Counted from the stretch's first letter, positions 15,428 through 24,266 are shown. The stretch: 64,000 bases of DNA from Ureibacillus xyleni (GCF_900217795.1 NZ_OBMQ01000006.1:1-64000), one strand, 5' to 3'. The notes: generated from the letters alone by a model not told the origin. A program made the numbers and translations.

Positions 15428-16369
15428 ATGAAAAAAGTGGCAGGTCATCATCATATTTCAATGATTACGAAAAACATTAAAGAAAACAATAAATTTTACC
15501 AAAATATTCTTGGATTACGTAGAGTTAAAGTCTCTGTCAATCAAGATGATCCAACTATGTATCATCTGTTTTATGGCGATTTAATTGGAAGTCCCGGAAC
15601 AGGCTTAACTTTTTTTGAAATGCCACTTGCTGGAAGTATGCACCGGGGAACAAATGCAATTACTCGAATTGGATTGTTAGTACCTTCCTATGAAAGCCTT
15701 GTTTACTGGAAAGAACGGTTTACTCAACTAGGTGTTAAACATGGAGAAATTACAACATATGCGGGTAGGGAAGCACTCAATTTTGAAGATCGGGATGGTT
15801 TAAGATTAGTGCTACTAAATCACGCTGGTAAAACAATACCGGCGTTCTGGTTGGAATGGACGAATTCAATTGTACCATCTGAGCATCGAATTCTTGGCAT
15901 GGGTGCAGTTGAAATCACTGTTCAATCATTAGAGAGTCTATCTAAAATGTTACAAAACATGTTTGGATACACACTTGTTTCAAGTTCTAATCAGCAAGCA
16001 ATCCTCCAATCGGTTAAAGGACAAGCTTTTGGGGAAATCGTAATTGTCCAACAAGATGGTCCAAGAGAAAGGCCAGGTCGAGGAAGTGTGCATCATTTGG
16101 CGATTCGTGTGAAAGATCATGACGAATTAAAGTTTTGGGAAAAGAGAATTAAAGATTTTGGCTATAAGATTATAAAATTAACCGATCGTTACTATTTTGA
16201 AAGTCTATATTTTAAAGAAGAAAACGGCATTATATTTGAATTAGCTACAGACGGTCCAGGATTTACCATTGATACATCAATTGAAGAACTAGGCAAGAAA
16301 TTAGATTTACCACCTTTTTTAGAACCTAAACGCGCGGAAATCGAAGCAAAATTAGGACCGATAGGATAA
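15428..16369 (+). CDS. Ring-cleaving dioxygenase, MhqA/E/O family (second of three)
   Basis: 313 aa from ATG 15428. The open frame extends to a TTG at 15353, but AGGTG (about 8 bases before 15428) and the family start MKKVAGHHHISMITKNIKEN favour the shorter form. Two VOC modules; ligands in GHHHISMI, GSVHHLAIRV and IFELATDGPGF. It is more divergent from the other two copies than they are from family norm (for example NHAGKTIPAFWLEW where others read EIVE-like). It lies 131 bases after the FMN reductase, beyond the 13-bp hairpin, and 27 bases before the third copy. Confidence 0.87.
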   Translation: MKKVAGHHHISMITKNIKENNKFYQNILGLRRVKVSVNQDDPTMYHLFYGDLIGSPGTGLTFFEMPLAGSMHRGTNAITRIGLLVPSYESLVYWKERFTQLGVKHGEITTYAGREALNFEDRDGLRLVLLNHAGKTIPAFWLEWTNSIVPSEHRILGMGAVEITVQSLESLSKMLQNMFGYTLVSSSNQQAILQSVKGQAFGEIVIVQQDGPRERPGRGSVHHLAIRVKDHDELKFWEKRIKDFGYKIIKLTDRYYFESLYFKEENGIIFELATDGPGFTIDTSIEELGKKLDLPPFLEPKRAEIEAKLGPIG

Positions 16370-16396
16370 TCACAAATACTTTCTGGGGGAACAATA

Positions 16397-17335
16397 ATGA
16401 AAAAACATACATCGGGGATACATCACATTACAGCTATTGTAGGTCATCCCCAAGAAAATATTGATTTTTATGCAGGCGTACTTGGATTGCGTCTTGTAAA
16501 ACAAACAATTAACTTTGATGACCCAGGTACTTACCATCTTTATTTTGGCGAGGAAAACGGAAAACCAGGTACAATTATCACCTTCTTCCCTTGGGCGGAT
16601 GCCTATAAAGGGAGAATTGGCGATGGACAAGTCGGGGTTACAACATATGTAGTTCCTGTTGGTGCAATGAATTATTGGAAAGAGCGTTTAACAAAGTTTA
16701 ATATCAACTTTAATGAAGCAGTTCGCTATGGTGAAACCTATGTTCAATTTGATGATCCACATGGTTTACATCTCGAAATAGTTGAACATGCAAGTGGCGA
16801 AGAAAATAATTGGACATTCGGTAATATAACAAAGGAAGTTGCAATTAAAGGCTTTGGGGGAGCAATTCTATATTCGAGTCGTCCAGAAGAAACAGCAGCA
16901 ACTTTAGTAGATGTAATGGGCTTGGAGATAGTTGGACAAGAAGGTGATTACACACGTTTTAAATCAACTGCTGATATTGGCAATATTATCGACTTGAAAA
17001 TGACAACAGGCGTTCGAGGAAGAATGGGCGTTGGAACGGTTCACCATATTGCTTGGCGAGCTGATGATAATCAAGATCATCTTGAATGGCAACAATATGC
17101 GATGGATCATGGGCAACATGTGACGGAGATAAAGGATCGTAATTACTTTAATTCGATTTATTTCCGTGAGTCAGGAGAAATATTATTTGAAGTGGCTACA
17201 GATCCACCAGGTTTCGGACATGATGAAACACCTGAAACGTTGGGAAGTGAGCTAAAGTTACCTATACAATATGAACATTTGCGTGAACGTTTAAAACAAT
17301 CATTAATCCCAATTGACGTTCGACCGTTAGACTAA
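16397..17335 (+). CDS. mhqO: Ring-cleaving dioxygenase, MhqO-like (third of three)
   Basis: 312 aa, the length of B. subtilis MhqO, with strong family blocks: SGIHHITAIVGHPQENIDFY, DPGTYHLYFG, GTVHHIAWRADD and LFEVATDPPGFGHDE. His, His and Glu in the first, third and fourth would bind Fe(II). It opens the aromatic ring of hydroquinones in the proposed detoxification route. SD GGGGG precedes ATG 16397. The hydrolase MhqD follows after 23 bases. The symbol rests on likeness from memory. Confidence 0.88.
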   Translation: MKKHTSGIHHITAIVGHPQENIDFYAGVLGLRLVKQTINFDDPGTYHLYFGEENGKPGTIITFFPWADAYKGRIGDGQVGVTTYVVPVGAMNYWKERLTKFNINFNEAVRYGETYVQFDDPHGLHLEIVEHASGEENNWTFGNITKEVAIKGFGGAILYSSRPEETAATLVDVMGLEIVGQEGDYTRFKSTADIGNIIDLKMTTGVRGRMGVGTVHHIAWRADDNQDHLEWQQYAMDHGQHVTEIKDRNYFNSIYFRESGEILFEVATDPPGFGHDETPETLGSELKLPIQYEHLRERLKQSLIPIDVRPLD

Positions 17336-17358
17336 ATCAAAAAGTGAGGCTAAATGAA

Positions 17359-17961
17359 ATGCACCATATTTTTAAACAGGGAACAAGTCAACAAAAACCG
17401 GTATTTTTACTTTTACACGGAACTGGTGGTAATGAACATAGTCTATTGCAACTAGCAGAAATAATTGACCCTGACGCTTCAATCCTAAGCGTACGTGGAA
17501 ATGTGCTAGAAAACGGAATGCCCCGATTCTTTAAAAGACTAGCTGAAGGAATATTTGATGAAGAAGACTTAATTCTTCAAACAAATGAATTAAATAACTT
17601 TTTAGACGAAGCAGCTAGTAAGTATGGGTTTAATCGACAAAATATCATTGCAATTGGCTACTCAAACGGGGCGAATATCGCAGCAAGTTTACTATTCCAC
17701 TTTAAAGATTCGTTAAAAGGTGCCATTTTACATCATCCAATGGTTCCACTACGAGGGATTACTCTTCCAAATTTAACAGGGACCCATGTATTTATTTCAG
17801 CAGGCACAAACGATCCAATCTGCCCGAAGCAAGAATCCGATGAGTTACAAGCACTATTAAAAGAAGCGCATGCATCGGTTACTATGCATTGGGAAAATCA
17901 TGGACATCAATTAACGATGAGTGAAGTTCAAGCAGCTAAAGTGTGGTACGAGCAATTATAG
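17359..17961 (+). CDS. mhqD: Alpha/beta hydrolase MhqD (carboxylesterase/phospholipase family)
   Basis: 200 aa from ATG 17359 (the GTG at 17344 is part of the SD region GTGAGG). Oxyanion strand LLLHGTGGNEHS; nucleophile Ser in IGYSNGANIA; Asp in SAGTNDPICP; His in NHGHQLT. The family hydrolyses carboxylic esters; in mhq operons it is thought to act on ring-cleavage products. It is the last gene of the operon and is followed by a strong terminator. Confidence 0.9.
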   Translation: MHHIFKQGTSQQKPVFLLLHGTGGNEHSLLQLAEIIDPDASILSVRGNVLENGMPRFFKRLAEGIFDEEDLILQTNELNNFLDEAASKYGFNRQNIIAIGYSNGANIAASLLFHFKDSLKGAILHHPMVPLRGITLPNLTGTHVFISAGTNDPICPKQESDELQALLKEAHASVTMHWENHGHQLTMSEVQAAKVWYEQL

Positions 17962-17975
17962 AAAGGTGACGAAAG

Positions 17976-18007
17976 ACTAATCGAAGAGCAAATCGATTAG
18001 TTTTTTT
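17976..18007 (+). terminator. Terminator of the mhq operon
   Basis: ACTAATCGA (17976-17984) / TCGATTAGT (17993-18001) plus seven T residues. Confidence 0.92.
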
Positions 18008-18156
18008 AAGGTTTGCAAAAAGCAGGGCAAGACATAATAAATGCATAAATGTCAAACATTCGCTCTTATTATTTTAGCTTGATAGGCGGAAGCTGTTAAT
18101 ATTTCTATCATTGTTATGTATAATAGAGAAAGAAACAAAAATTTGAGGTGCACTAT

Positions 18157-19269
18157 ATGAGCCAATTAAGAACATACGAAGAGGTCATCTACGGCTGGTT
18201 TGATTATTTCCACGAAAATCCAGAAATCAGCTGGAAGGAAATCGAGACGACTAAAAAAATAGCTTCTATATTAGATGAATTAAAAGTTTCATATAAACTC
18301 TTTTCCGACGTAACAGGTCTTGTTGCGGAAATCGGTGAAGGAGAAGAAATAATAGCAGTAAGAGCTGATATCGATGCTCTATGGCAGGACGTCGATGGTG
18401 TTATGCGTGCAAACCATTCCTGTGGTCATGATGCCAATATATCAATGGTTTTAGGTGCATTACTTCAATTAAAGGATCTGCCATTAAAAAAACGCATTCG
18501 CTTTATTTTCCAACCTGCAGAGGAAACAGGTGGGGGAGCTATTGAGATGGTGAAACATGGTGTCGTTGATGGCGTTTCATATTTGTTCGGAATACATTTA
18601 AGACCTATTGAAGAGCTTCCTTTTGGAAAAGTCACGTCAGCAATTCATCATGGGGCTGCTTTATTTTTAAATGGTACGATTCACGGAGTAGATGCTCATG
18701 GTGCAAGACCACATCAAGGTAAAAATGCCATTGATGTGATTGTTGCAATACAGCAAATGCTTAAAAATATTTATATCAATCCATTCGAAGTATATAGTGC
18801 TAAATTAACAAAAGTGATTGCAGATGGTGGGAGTACAAATATTATTCCAGGAAATGCATCGTTCTCTTTAGACGTTCGTGCTCAGAAAAATGCGACTCTT
18901 GATGAATTACAAAAGCGTATTGAAGAAGGATTTAAGTCCATTATTAACATGTTTGGAACTGAAATTAAGTGGGAATGGATTGATAAAACTCCAGGTGCAG
19001 AAGTTTCTGATGAAGCATCTCATATTGTTAAAGCATCCATCATTGAAGCTTTAGGTATTGAACAATTAGAAAAGCCAATTTCTACTACTGGTAGTGACGA
19101 TTTCCATTTCTACACAATACTAAAACCAGAACTAAAAGCGGCGATGATTGGGATTGGCGCTGATTTAGCACCTGGCCTTCATCACCCAAAGATGACATTT
19201 AACAAAGAAGCTTTAATAACAGGTGCGAAGGTGTTAACAACGACACTAAAAAACGCAGCAAAAGGATAA
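18157..19269 (+). CDS. M20-family amidohydrolase, probable N-succinyl-L-amino acid hydrolase
   Basis: 370 aa from ATG 18157 behind GAGGTG. M20D peptidase features: AVRADIDALWQ (Asp-x-Asp region), RANHSCGHDANISMV (Cys/His metal site), FQPAEETGGGA (catalytic Glu pair), FGIHLRP and, near the end, GLHHPKM. Such enzymes cut N-acyl groups from amino acids. The next gene is an N-succinylamino-acid racemase and the third an acyltransferase-type protein, so I infer it removes succinate from N-succinyl-L-amino acids. The gap to the racemase gene is 43 bases. Confidence 0.8.
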   Translation: MSQLRTYEEVIYGWFDYFHENPEISWKEIETTKKIASILDELKVSYKLFSDVTGLVAEIGEGEEIIAVRADIDALWQDVDGVMRANHSCGHDANISMVLGALLQLKDLPLKKRIRFIFQPAEETGGGAIEMVKHGVVDGVSYLFGIHLRPIEELPFGKVTSAIHHGAALFLNGTIHGVDAHGARPHQGKNAIDVIVAIQQMLKNIYINPFEVYSAKLTKVIADGGSTNIIPGNASFSLDVRAQKNATLDELQKRIEEGFKSIINMFGTEIKWEWIDKTPGAEVSDEASHIVKASIIEALGIEQLEKPISTTGSDDFHFYTILKPELKAAMIGIGADLAPGLHHPKMTFNKEALITGAKVLTTTLKNAAKG

Positions 19270-19312
19270 TCAATAAAGCTTAAGTGCAACTAGAAAAGGA
19301 TGTAATCAAATT

Positions 19313-20428
19313 ATGAAAATTAAACAAGTAGAAATCTTTGCAGTAAACTTGCCATTAATTAAACCATTTATTATTAGTTACGCAACCTATCCACATATTC
19401 AATCAATTATCGTTAAACTAACTTCAGAATGTGGGGTTGTTGGTTGGGGTGAATCAGTGCCTGACGAACATATTACTGGAGAAACACCGGATTCTACTTA
19501 TGCCATGTTAAAAAATACATTGGCACCTGCTATCATTGGACAAAACCCAATGGAATTTGAAAAAATTCATGAACTTATGGATAAAAAAGTACACAGAGCA
19601 CCAGCAGCTAAAGCAGCGATTGATATTGCATGTTTTGATTTAGTAGGAAAAAAATTAGGTGTTCCTGTCTATCAACTACTAGGTGGACGTTATCACGAAA
19701 AGTTCCCGGTTACGCATGTACTAAGTATTGATGAGCCTGAGAAAATGGCAGAGGAAGCGGAAGAAAAACTTCAAGAAGGTTACCGTTCATTTAAAATGAA
19801 AGTGGGCCTAGATGTTGCAGGTGATGTGAAACGAATCCAAGCAGTTCGTAATCGAGTTGGAGATGACATTGCCATTCGTGTAGACGTTAACCAAGGTTGG
19901 ATTAATAGTGCCAACACATTACAAGCATTACGCCAACTAGAATCTCTTGGGTTAGATTGGTTAGAACAGCCTGTCGTGCAAGATGATATTGATGCTATGG
20001 TTGAGATTAAATCCAAAACATCGGTACCTCAAATGATTGATGAAGGTATACGTGATATGGTTGACCTACGTCAAATTATTGCAAAACGCGCGGCAGATAA
20101 AATTAATATTAAGCTTATGAAATGTGGCGGTATTTATCCTGCGATGAAGTTAGCACATATGGCAGAAATGGCTGGAATCGAGTGCCAAATCGGTTCAATG
20201 GTGGAATCTTCAGTAGGATCAGCGGCAGGATTCCATGTAGCCTTTTCTAAAAAAATTATTAAAAGTGTTGAATTAACAGGTCCTGTGAAATTCTCTAAAG
20301 ATATTGGGGATTTAAAAGAAAGCTATGTCATCCCGTATATTCAGTTAAATGATAAATCCGGTTTAGGCGTAAGCATTGACGAAACAATACTTGCAGAACT
20401 TACCCAAAGTTCAGAGATAGTACAGTAG
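19313..20428 (+). CDS. Enolase-superfamily N-succinylamino-acid racemase (NSAR-like)
   Basis: 371 aa, muconate-lactonizing subgroup of the enolase superfamily. The two Lys bases are in SFKMKVG (about 163) and NIKLMKCGG (about 267); Mg ligands are Asp in RVDVNQGW, Glu in WLEQPV and Asp in MIDEGI. GSMVESSVGSAAGFH is a conserved late block. The sequence resembles the divergent N-succinylarginine racemase of B. cereus as I remember it. With a hydrolase upstream and a GNAT enzyme downstream, it fits D- to L-amino-acid conversion through N-succinyl intermediates. L-Ala-D/L-Glu epimerase is the main alternative. Confidence 0.85.
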   Translation: MKIKQVEIFAVNLPLIKPFIISYATYPHIQSIIVKLTSECGVVGWGESVPDEHITGETPDSTYAMLKNTLAPAIIGQNPMEFEKIHELMDKKVHRAPAAKAAIDIACFDLVGKKLGVPVYQLLGGRYHEKFPVTHVLSIDEPEKMAEEAEEKLQEGYRSFKMKVGLDVAGDVKRIQAVRNRVGDDIAIRVDVNQGWINSANTLQALRQLESLGLDWLEQPVVQDDIDAMVEIKSKTSVPQMIDEGIRDMVDLRQIIAKRAADKINIKLMKCGGIYPAMKLAHMAEMAGIECQIGSMVESSVGSAAGFHVAFSKKIIKSVELTGPVKFSKDIGDLKESYVIPYIQLNDKSGLGVSIDETILAELTQSSEIVQ

Positions 20429-20437
20429 GTGGGGACC

Positions 20438-21124
20438 ATGAGTACAATTCATGAAGGTTTATTAGGAGACAAGCCGTTTTATGTATCTGTTTTAAATAAA
20501 AGCCATTTATCTGAAGTGTTAACTTTACAAGAGATAGTTTGTGAAGCTCTTATAGACAAAAACATTTTACAACCACTTTCAGAAGAAGAATTTGAATTTA
20601 TTCTAGATGGCAATGGAATTATGATAGGGGCGTATGCCGATGATAAATTAATCGGATTTCGTGCGCTCCTTATTCCACCTATCGATGAAGAACATTTAGG
20701 ATATGATATTGGGCTAGAAAAATCGGAATTAAAACGAGTTTTATACCAAGAAATCTCAAGTGTTGATCCAAATTATCGTGGTTTTGGATTACAAAAAACT
20801 CTAGCTACCGTCATTATGAAGCAAATTGATACAACTGCTTTCGATTATGTGGCAACTACTGTTATGCCGTATAATATTGCAAGTTTAAAGGACAAGTTCT
20901 CACAAGGATTTTACATTGTTGCGTTAAAATATATTTATGGTGGAAAATTACGTTACGTTTTTGCTCTTGATCTACGCGGAGAACCTCACTATGAAGAGGA
21001 AATAGTGACAATTTCAATGGGTGATGTTGAAGCGCAACAAAGATTATTGCTTGAAGGATTTGTTGGGGTTCAAATGAAACAGCTTGCAGATGATTGGGTA
21101 GTAGAATATAAAAAAATTAAATAA
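20438..21124 (+). CDS. GNAT-family acyltransferase, possible amino acid N-succinyltransferase
   Basis: 228 aa. An N-acetyltransferase-like fold is suggested by the V/Q-R-x-x-G/A equivalent VDPNYRGFGLQKTLATVIMK (about 109-130). The rest is unusual for GNAT proteins, with a C-terminal extension after residue 170. SD AGGTGGGG overlaps the frame that could begin at GTG 20429, so ATG 20438 is preferred. It is the last gene of the racemase operon and is separated from it by 9 bases. Acyl-CoA use and the N-succinylating role are inferred from context. Confidence 0.7.
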   Translation: MSTIHEGLLGDKPFYVSVLNKSHLSEVLTLQEIVCEALIDKNILQPLSEEEFEFILDGNGIMIGAYADDKLIGFRALLIPPIDEEHLGYDIGLEKSELKRVLYQEISSVDPNYRGFGLQKTLATVIMKQIDTTAFDYVATTVMPYNIASLKDKFSQGFYIVALKYIYGGKLRYVFALDLRGEPHYEEEIVTISMGDVEAQQRLLLEGFVGVQMKQLADDWVVEYKKIK

Positions 21125-21131
21125 GATAATG

Positions 21132-21162
21132 AAGAGGAGCTATCTATGGGTAGCTTCTTTTT
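21132..21162 (+). terminator. Terminator of the racemase operon
   Basis: AAGAGGAGCTA pairs with TAGCTTCTTT (G-T pairs allowed) around an 8-base loop and runs into T residues. Confidence 0.75.
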
Positions 21163-21290
21163 ACTTGTAGTTTTCTTTGCAATTCTAATCTTAAGAGGAT
21201 TATGGATAAAAATAGGAGAATTTTAAAATAGTTCTACCATATTTCATATTAAAGTGATAGAATTTATAAAAAATTAAAATAACTAGGAAT

Positions 21291-21842
21291 GTGAATGAAT
21301 TGGCGAGTAAAACAACGGTAAATGAACATTTTTTTAAAATGCTAATCGGCAAAATGAGTGGATATTCAAAAGGCAATAGTCGTACTTCGTTTTCAGATGC
21401 TATGATTGCTTCAATGGGGGCATTTTTTTGTGTATTGCCAGTTTTTATTTTAACAGAATATACAAATTCAATATGGTTTATTGCATCATTTGGGGCAAGT
21501 ATTATGCTAGTAATTGCTGCTTGGAATGCACCTGTTGGACAACCTCGAAATGTTATAGGAAGTTACCTGATCGCTTCTATTATAAGTTTAACTTTATCTA
21601 GTCAGTTTGGTTCAACCCCATTTATTATCAGCCTAGCTCTATGCTTAACTATCTTTTTTATGCTAATTGCAAGAACATTTCACCCACCAGCATGTGGAAA
21701 TACCATTATCATTATGATGGGGAACTATAGTTGGGAATTTATTTTCCATCCAGTTTTAATTGGAACGATCATAATTGTTCTCTTTGGCCTTATAATTAAT
21801 AACCTTCATCCAAAAAGAAAATATCCAATGTATTGGTGGTAA
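21291..21842 (+). CDS. HPP-family membrane protein
   Basis: 183 aa with about four or five helices. The family motif is visible as ARTFHPPACGNTIIIMMG (about 122-139), and VGQPRNVIGSY is also typical of HPP proteins. Some members transport nitrite; most are uncharacterised. The start is uncertain: GTG 21291 has only TAGGA two bases upstream, and later starts would remove part of the polar N-terminus. It is monocistronic, closed by a strong two-way terminator. Confidence 0.8.
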   Translation: MNELASKTTVNEHFFKMLIGKMSGYSKGNSRTSFSDAMIASMGAFFCVLPVFILTEYTNSIWFIASFGASIMLVIAAWNAPVGQPRNVIGSYLIASIISLTLSSQFGSTPFIISLALCLTIFFMLIARTFHPPACGNTIIIMMGNYSWEFIFHPVLIGTIIIVLFGLIINNLHPKRKYPMYWW

Positions 21843-21845
21843 GAA

Positions 21846-21888
21846 GAGGTAATCTCAATCTGGGTTGAGATTACCTCACTTATTTTTA
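21846..21888. terminator. Bidirectional terminator between HPP and FhuF-like genes
   Basis: GAGGTAATCTCAA (21846-21858) / TTGAGATTACCTC (21865-21877), a perfect 13-bp stem; the plus side continues ACTTATTTTTATTT. Confidence 0.85.
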
Positions 21889-22593
21889 TTTCATCGGGCA
21901 AAACTCACACGCTGTTAAGCCAGGGATATCCTTTGAAAAACAACAACTTTTTCGAAGTGGTTTATTGACTAAACTTGAAGGGTTTTTTCCTCCCGTATAT
22001 TGATAAAATAATGATTTGCTAGAAAATAACTCCCAAGTATCAGGGTCTTCTAAAATTTCGATGTCTTCAAATGCGCGGTCTGCTAACAATGGGTTTTCTA
22101 ACATTTCGTGATAATTCCACAACATGTAACCAAAGACATTTTCCCATAAAGTGAGAGGAGATACAGAAGTCGCTTTTCGTAGCTGTTGAAAAACTAAATG
22201 ACATTGAATCAATAGTTTTTTAATAACTGAGCTTCTTTCCTTGTCATCCACATATCGAAAATCCTTTGCTGTAATAAAAGTACCAAGAGTGTTGTTACCA
22301 TATTCGTTTATTAGGCTAAAACGGATATCTTCTAACTTGCCATCCCACACTTCATCATAAACAGCCAACATGTAAAATTGCATCGCTACAAACATTCCAT
22401 AACGACGCCCGAAATGGGAAATAGCGGCAGCCTCAGTTGTTGCTTGTGTAATCCCCATCATTAAATTCCGAAAATCTTTAATAAAAAAATCTTTATGTAA
22501 ATTTTCTAATGTGAAAAGTGTACGTTCTGTATCTTCTGTAAAAACACTATATGAATTTAATACACGAATTTGATCATATGTTAACGCTGGCAT
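21886..22593 (-). CDS. FhuF-like ferric iron reductase domain protein
   Basis: 235 aa from ATG 22593; GTG 22602 overlaps the SD AAGGAAGG. The last 20 residues hold SCCFSKDIPGLTACEFCPM, a Cys-Cys-x10-Cys-x2-Cys pattern that in FhuF binds a [2Fe-2S] cluster used to reduce ferric siderophores. The N-terminal part is helical with few known motifs. A Fur-boxed small RNA lies 570 bases away, so iron is a shared theme, but I find no convincing Fur box at this gene (only a weak ATGATA half site upstream). The reductase role is from the family motif. Confidence 0.72.
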   Translation of the reverse strand: MPALTYDQIRVLNSYSVFTEDTERTLFTLENLHKDFFIKDFRNLMMGITQATTEAAAISHFGRRYGMFVAMQFYMLAVYDEVWDGKLEDIRFSLINEYGNNTLGTFITAKDFRYVDDKERSSVIKKLLIQCHLVFQQLRKATSVSPLTLWENVFGYMLWNYHEMLENPLLADRAFEDIEILEDPDTWELFSSKSLFYQYTGGKNPSSLVNKPLRKSCCFSKDIPGLTACEFCPMK

Positions 22594-22714
22594 TTCATTC
22601 ACCTTCCTTACTGTTTACTATATCATTTTTCATTAAATCGATGAATTTTTTACTATACAAATAGTGTTTAACGTAATAAAATGAATAAAACGTATTGGAA
22701 AGGTTGGATTTAAA

Positions 22715-23143
22715 ATGACACAATTACCTTCTATACCACGTCCGCTTGTAAGAACGAACCAATGGACGATTTTCCTTTCAGTTGTTCTTACTTTGGTTTC
22801 AGGAGAGGTTTGGATTCTCGCAATTCCGCTCATTGCAAATTTGATGGGTGTGTTGTTTAACTTTAATCCGATTATGAAGTTTGCACGCTTGTTCTTAATA
22901 AAGGATGGAAAGAAGTATATTCCTGAAGATGTAACTCAACAAAAATTTAATGCATGTATAGCGATTTTTTGTTTAGCAATTGGTTTAGTTAGCTTTTTAA
23001 TCGGATGGGATGTATTGGGTTATGTATTTACCATAATGGTAGCCATAGCATCATTTATTGCAATTTTAGGATTTTGCATTGGATGTTTTTTGTTCTTCCA
23101 ACTCAAGCAATATAAATATAGACGCTCATTAAAGCATTCATAA
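22715..23143 (+). CDS. DUF4395 membrane protein
   Basis: 142 aa, about four helices. Starts MTQLPSIPRPLVRTNQWTIF, the usual DUF4395 opening (Ile-Pro-x-Pro-x-Val-Arg-x-Asn-Q). Function unknown; related proteins are sometimes encoded near thiol redox genes. SD GGAAAGG precedes ATG 22715. It is monocistronic, and the Fur-controlled RNA promoter begins 17 bases after its stop. Confidence 0.8.
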   Translation: MTQLPSIPRPLVRTNQWTIFLSVVLTLVSGEVWILAIPLIANLMGVLFNFNPIMKFARLFLIKDGKKYIPEDVTQQKFNACIAIFCLAIGLVSFLIGWDVLGYVFTIMVAIASFIAILGFCIGCFLFFQLKQYKYRRSLKHS

Positions 23144-23159
23144 AAGTGGGAAAAAGCAG

Positions 23160-23192
23160 TTGACTTCCTAAATGAAAATGATTATCATTACC
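23160..23192 (+). promoter_or_regulatory. Sigma-A promoter overlapped by a Fur box
   Basis: TTGACT (23160-23165), 17 bases, TATCAT (23183-23188). GAAAATGATTATCATTACC (23174-23192) matches the classical Fur box GATAATGATTATCATTATC in 17 of 19 bases and covers the -10 box, so Fur with iron would block it. No protein gene begins downstream; both neighbours converge on this gap. Confidence 0.88.
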
Positions 23193-23194
23193 GT

Positions 23195-23325
23195 ATAGAA
23201 AGAAATACTCTTAGAAGTTTGAAAAGGCACTACCTCTAAAACTAGTCAACGTTTTCCCCCCTAATAAAACGTTACTTTAAAGAAAAGGCCCAGCTTATCC
23301 TTGAAGCTCGGCCTGTTTTTCTTTT
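23195..23325 (+). ncRNA. Fur-regulated small RNA, FsrA-like
   Basis: The transcript would start near 23195 and end in the terminator at 23286-23325 (AGGCCCAGCTT / AAGCTCGGCCT with one mismatch, then GTTTTTCTTTT), about 125 bases. In the middle AACGTTTT (23248-23255) and AAAACGTT (23266-23273) form a perfect 8-bp stem that presents CCCCCCTAAT in its loop. A C-rich single-stranded region that pairs with Shine-Dalgarno sequences is how B. subtilis FsrA silences iron-using proteins. Promoter, Fur box, C-rich loop and terminator are all visible; equivalence to FsrA is inferred. No ORF longer than about 20 codons with an SD lies inside. Confidence 0.75.
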
Positions 23326-24266
23326 ATATGGGATTTTTTCGATACGAGCATTGTGTGATAACTATGAAGAACCATCCCAACAATAATAATACCTATACCT
23401 GTTAATGATATTGGGCTAGGTAAAGGTGCACCAAGTAACAACATTTCGCCAATAATAACAAACAGCACCTGTGTTGATTGTGTTGCTTCTACTGCAGCGA
23501 GTTTACCTTGATCCTCTCTGGAACGGTCTGTTGCAATAAAGAATAATACTGTTGCAATAACACCGGAACTAACCCCGATTATAAGAGACTGCAATAATTG
23601 GCTAGGAGAAGGAAGACCTACAGTGAATAATGCAATAGCACCTAGTACAATCCAACTTGGCAAAGATGCGATGGTCATACCTAAAACTCGTTGGAATGTA
23701 TCCAATCGACCACCACATAGTTCCATCATTTTTCTGTTTCCTAAAGGGTAGGCGAATGCAGCAATTAATACAGGTAAAATTCCTAAAAGTAGGATATTAG
23801 GTGATACTGATTTAGCTTGTGGAATTTGTATAAATAAAATCCCAATTAAAATAACGCTTGATATTAATAAAGACGTAACAGGAATCTTTTGACGCACTTT
23901 TTGACCATTAATAAAGGAGGTGAAAAGTGGAGCTAATAAAACTCCTGCTACAATGGTTAATTGCCAAGTACCTGAAACAAGCCATCCTGGACCAAAAGCT
24001 GCTGCATATGTGAGGGGAGCGTAAAATAGTACGAACCCTACAAAACTCCAAAGTAACCATTTTACCGGTTGACCTTTCATCTCATGTGTTAATGGTTTTA
24101 ATCCTTTTCGTGAAAAAACAATCCCGAGTAGAAAGGGGAGCATGAAAAAATAACGAAGCGATGAACTCCAAAGCCAACTCCCTCCTTCTAATTCCATTGA
24201 ACGGTTTAAAATAAAAGTAACGGCAAAAAACACAGATGCGAGAATACCTATGATAATTTCTTTCAA
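23295..24266 (-). CDS. DMT-superfamily multidrug efflux transporter family protein
   Basis: 323 aa, ten hydrophobic helices. ILASVFFAVTFILNRSMELE at the start and GSWLWSSSLRYFFMLPFLLG are typical of the EmrE-type branch annotated as multidrug resistance efflux transporter. Substrate unknown. Its stop codon lies in the loop of the terminator that also ends the small RNA from the other strand, so one hairpin serves both transcripts. It is monocistronic. Confidence 0.8.
   Translation of the reverse strand: MKEIIIGILASVFFAVTFILNRSMELEGGSWLWSSSLRYFFMLPFLLGIVFSRKGLKPLTHEMKGQPVKWLLWSFVGFVLFYAPLTYAAAFGPGWLVSGTWQLTIVAGVLLAPLFTSFINGQKVRQKIPVTSLLISSVILIGILFIQIPQAKSVSPNILLLGILPVLIAAFAYPLGNRKMMELCGGRLDTFQRVLGMTIASLPSWIVLGAIALFTVGLPSPSQLLQSLIIGVSSGVIATVLFFIATDRSREDQGKLAAVEATQSTQVLFVIIGEMLLLGAPLPSPISLTGIGIIIVGMVLHSYHTMLVSKKSHIKEKQAELQG

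Noticed and set aside
21146-21226. 26-codon hydrophobic ORF with SD GAGGAG
   Set aside because: Its start and first codons are the stem-loop of the racemase operon terminator, and the SD is part of the 5' arm; more likely chance.
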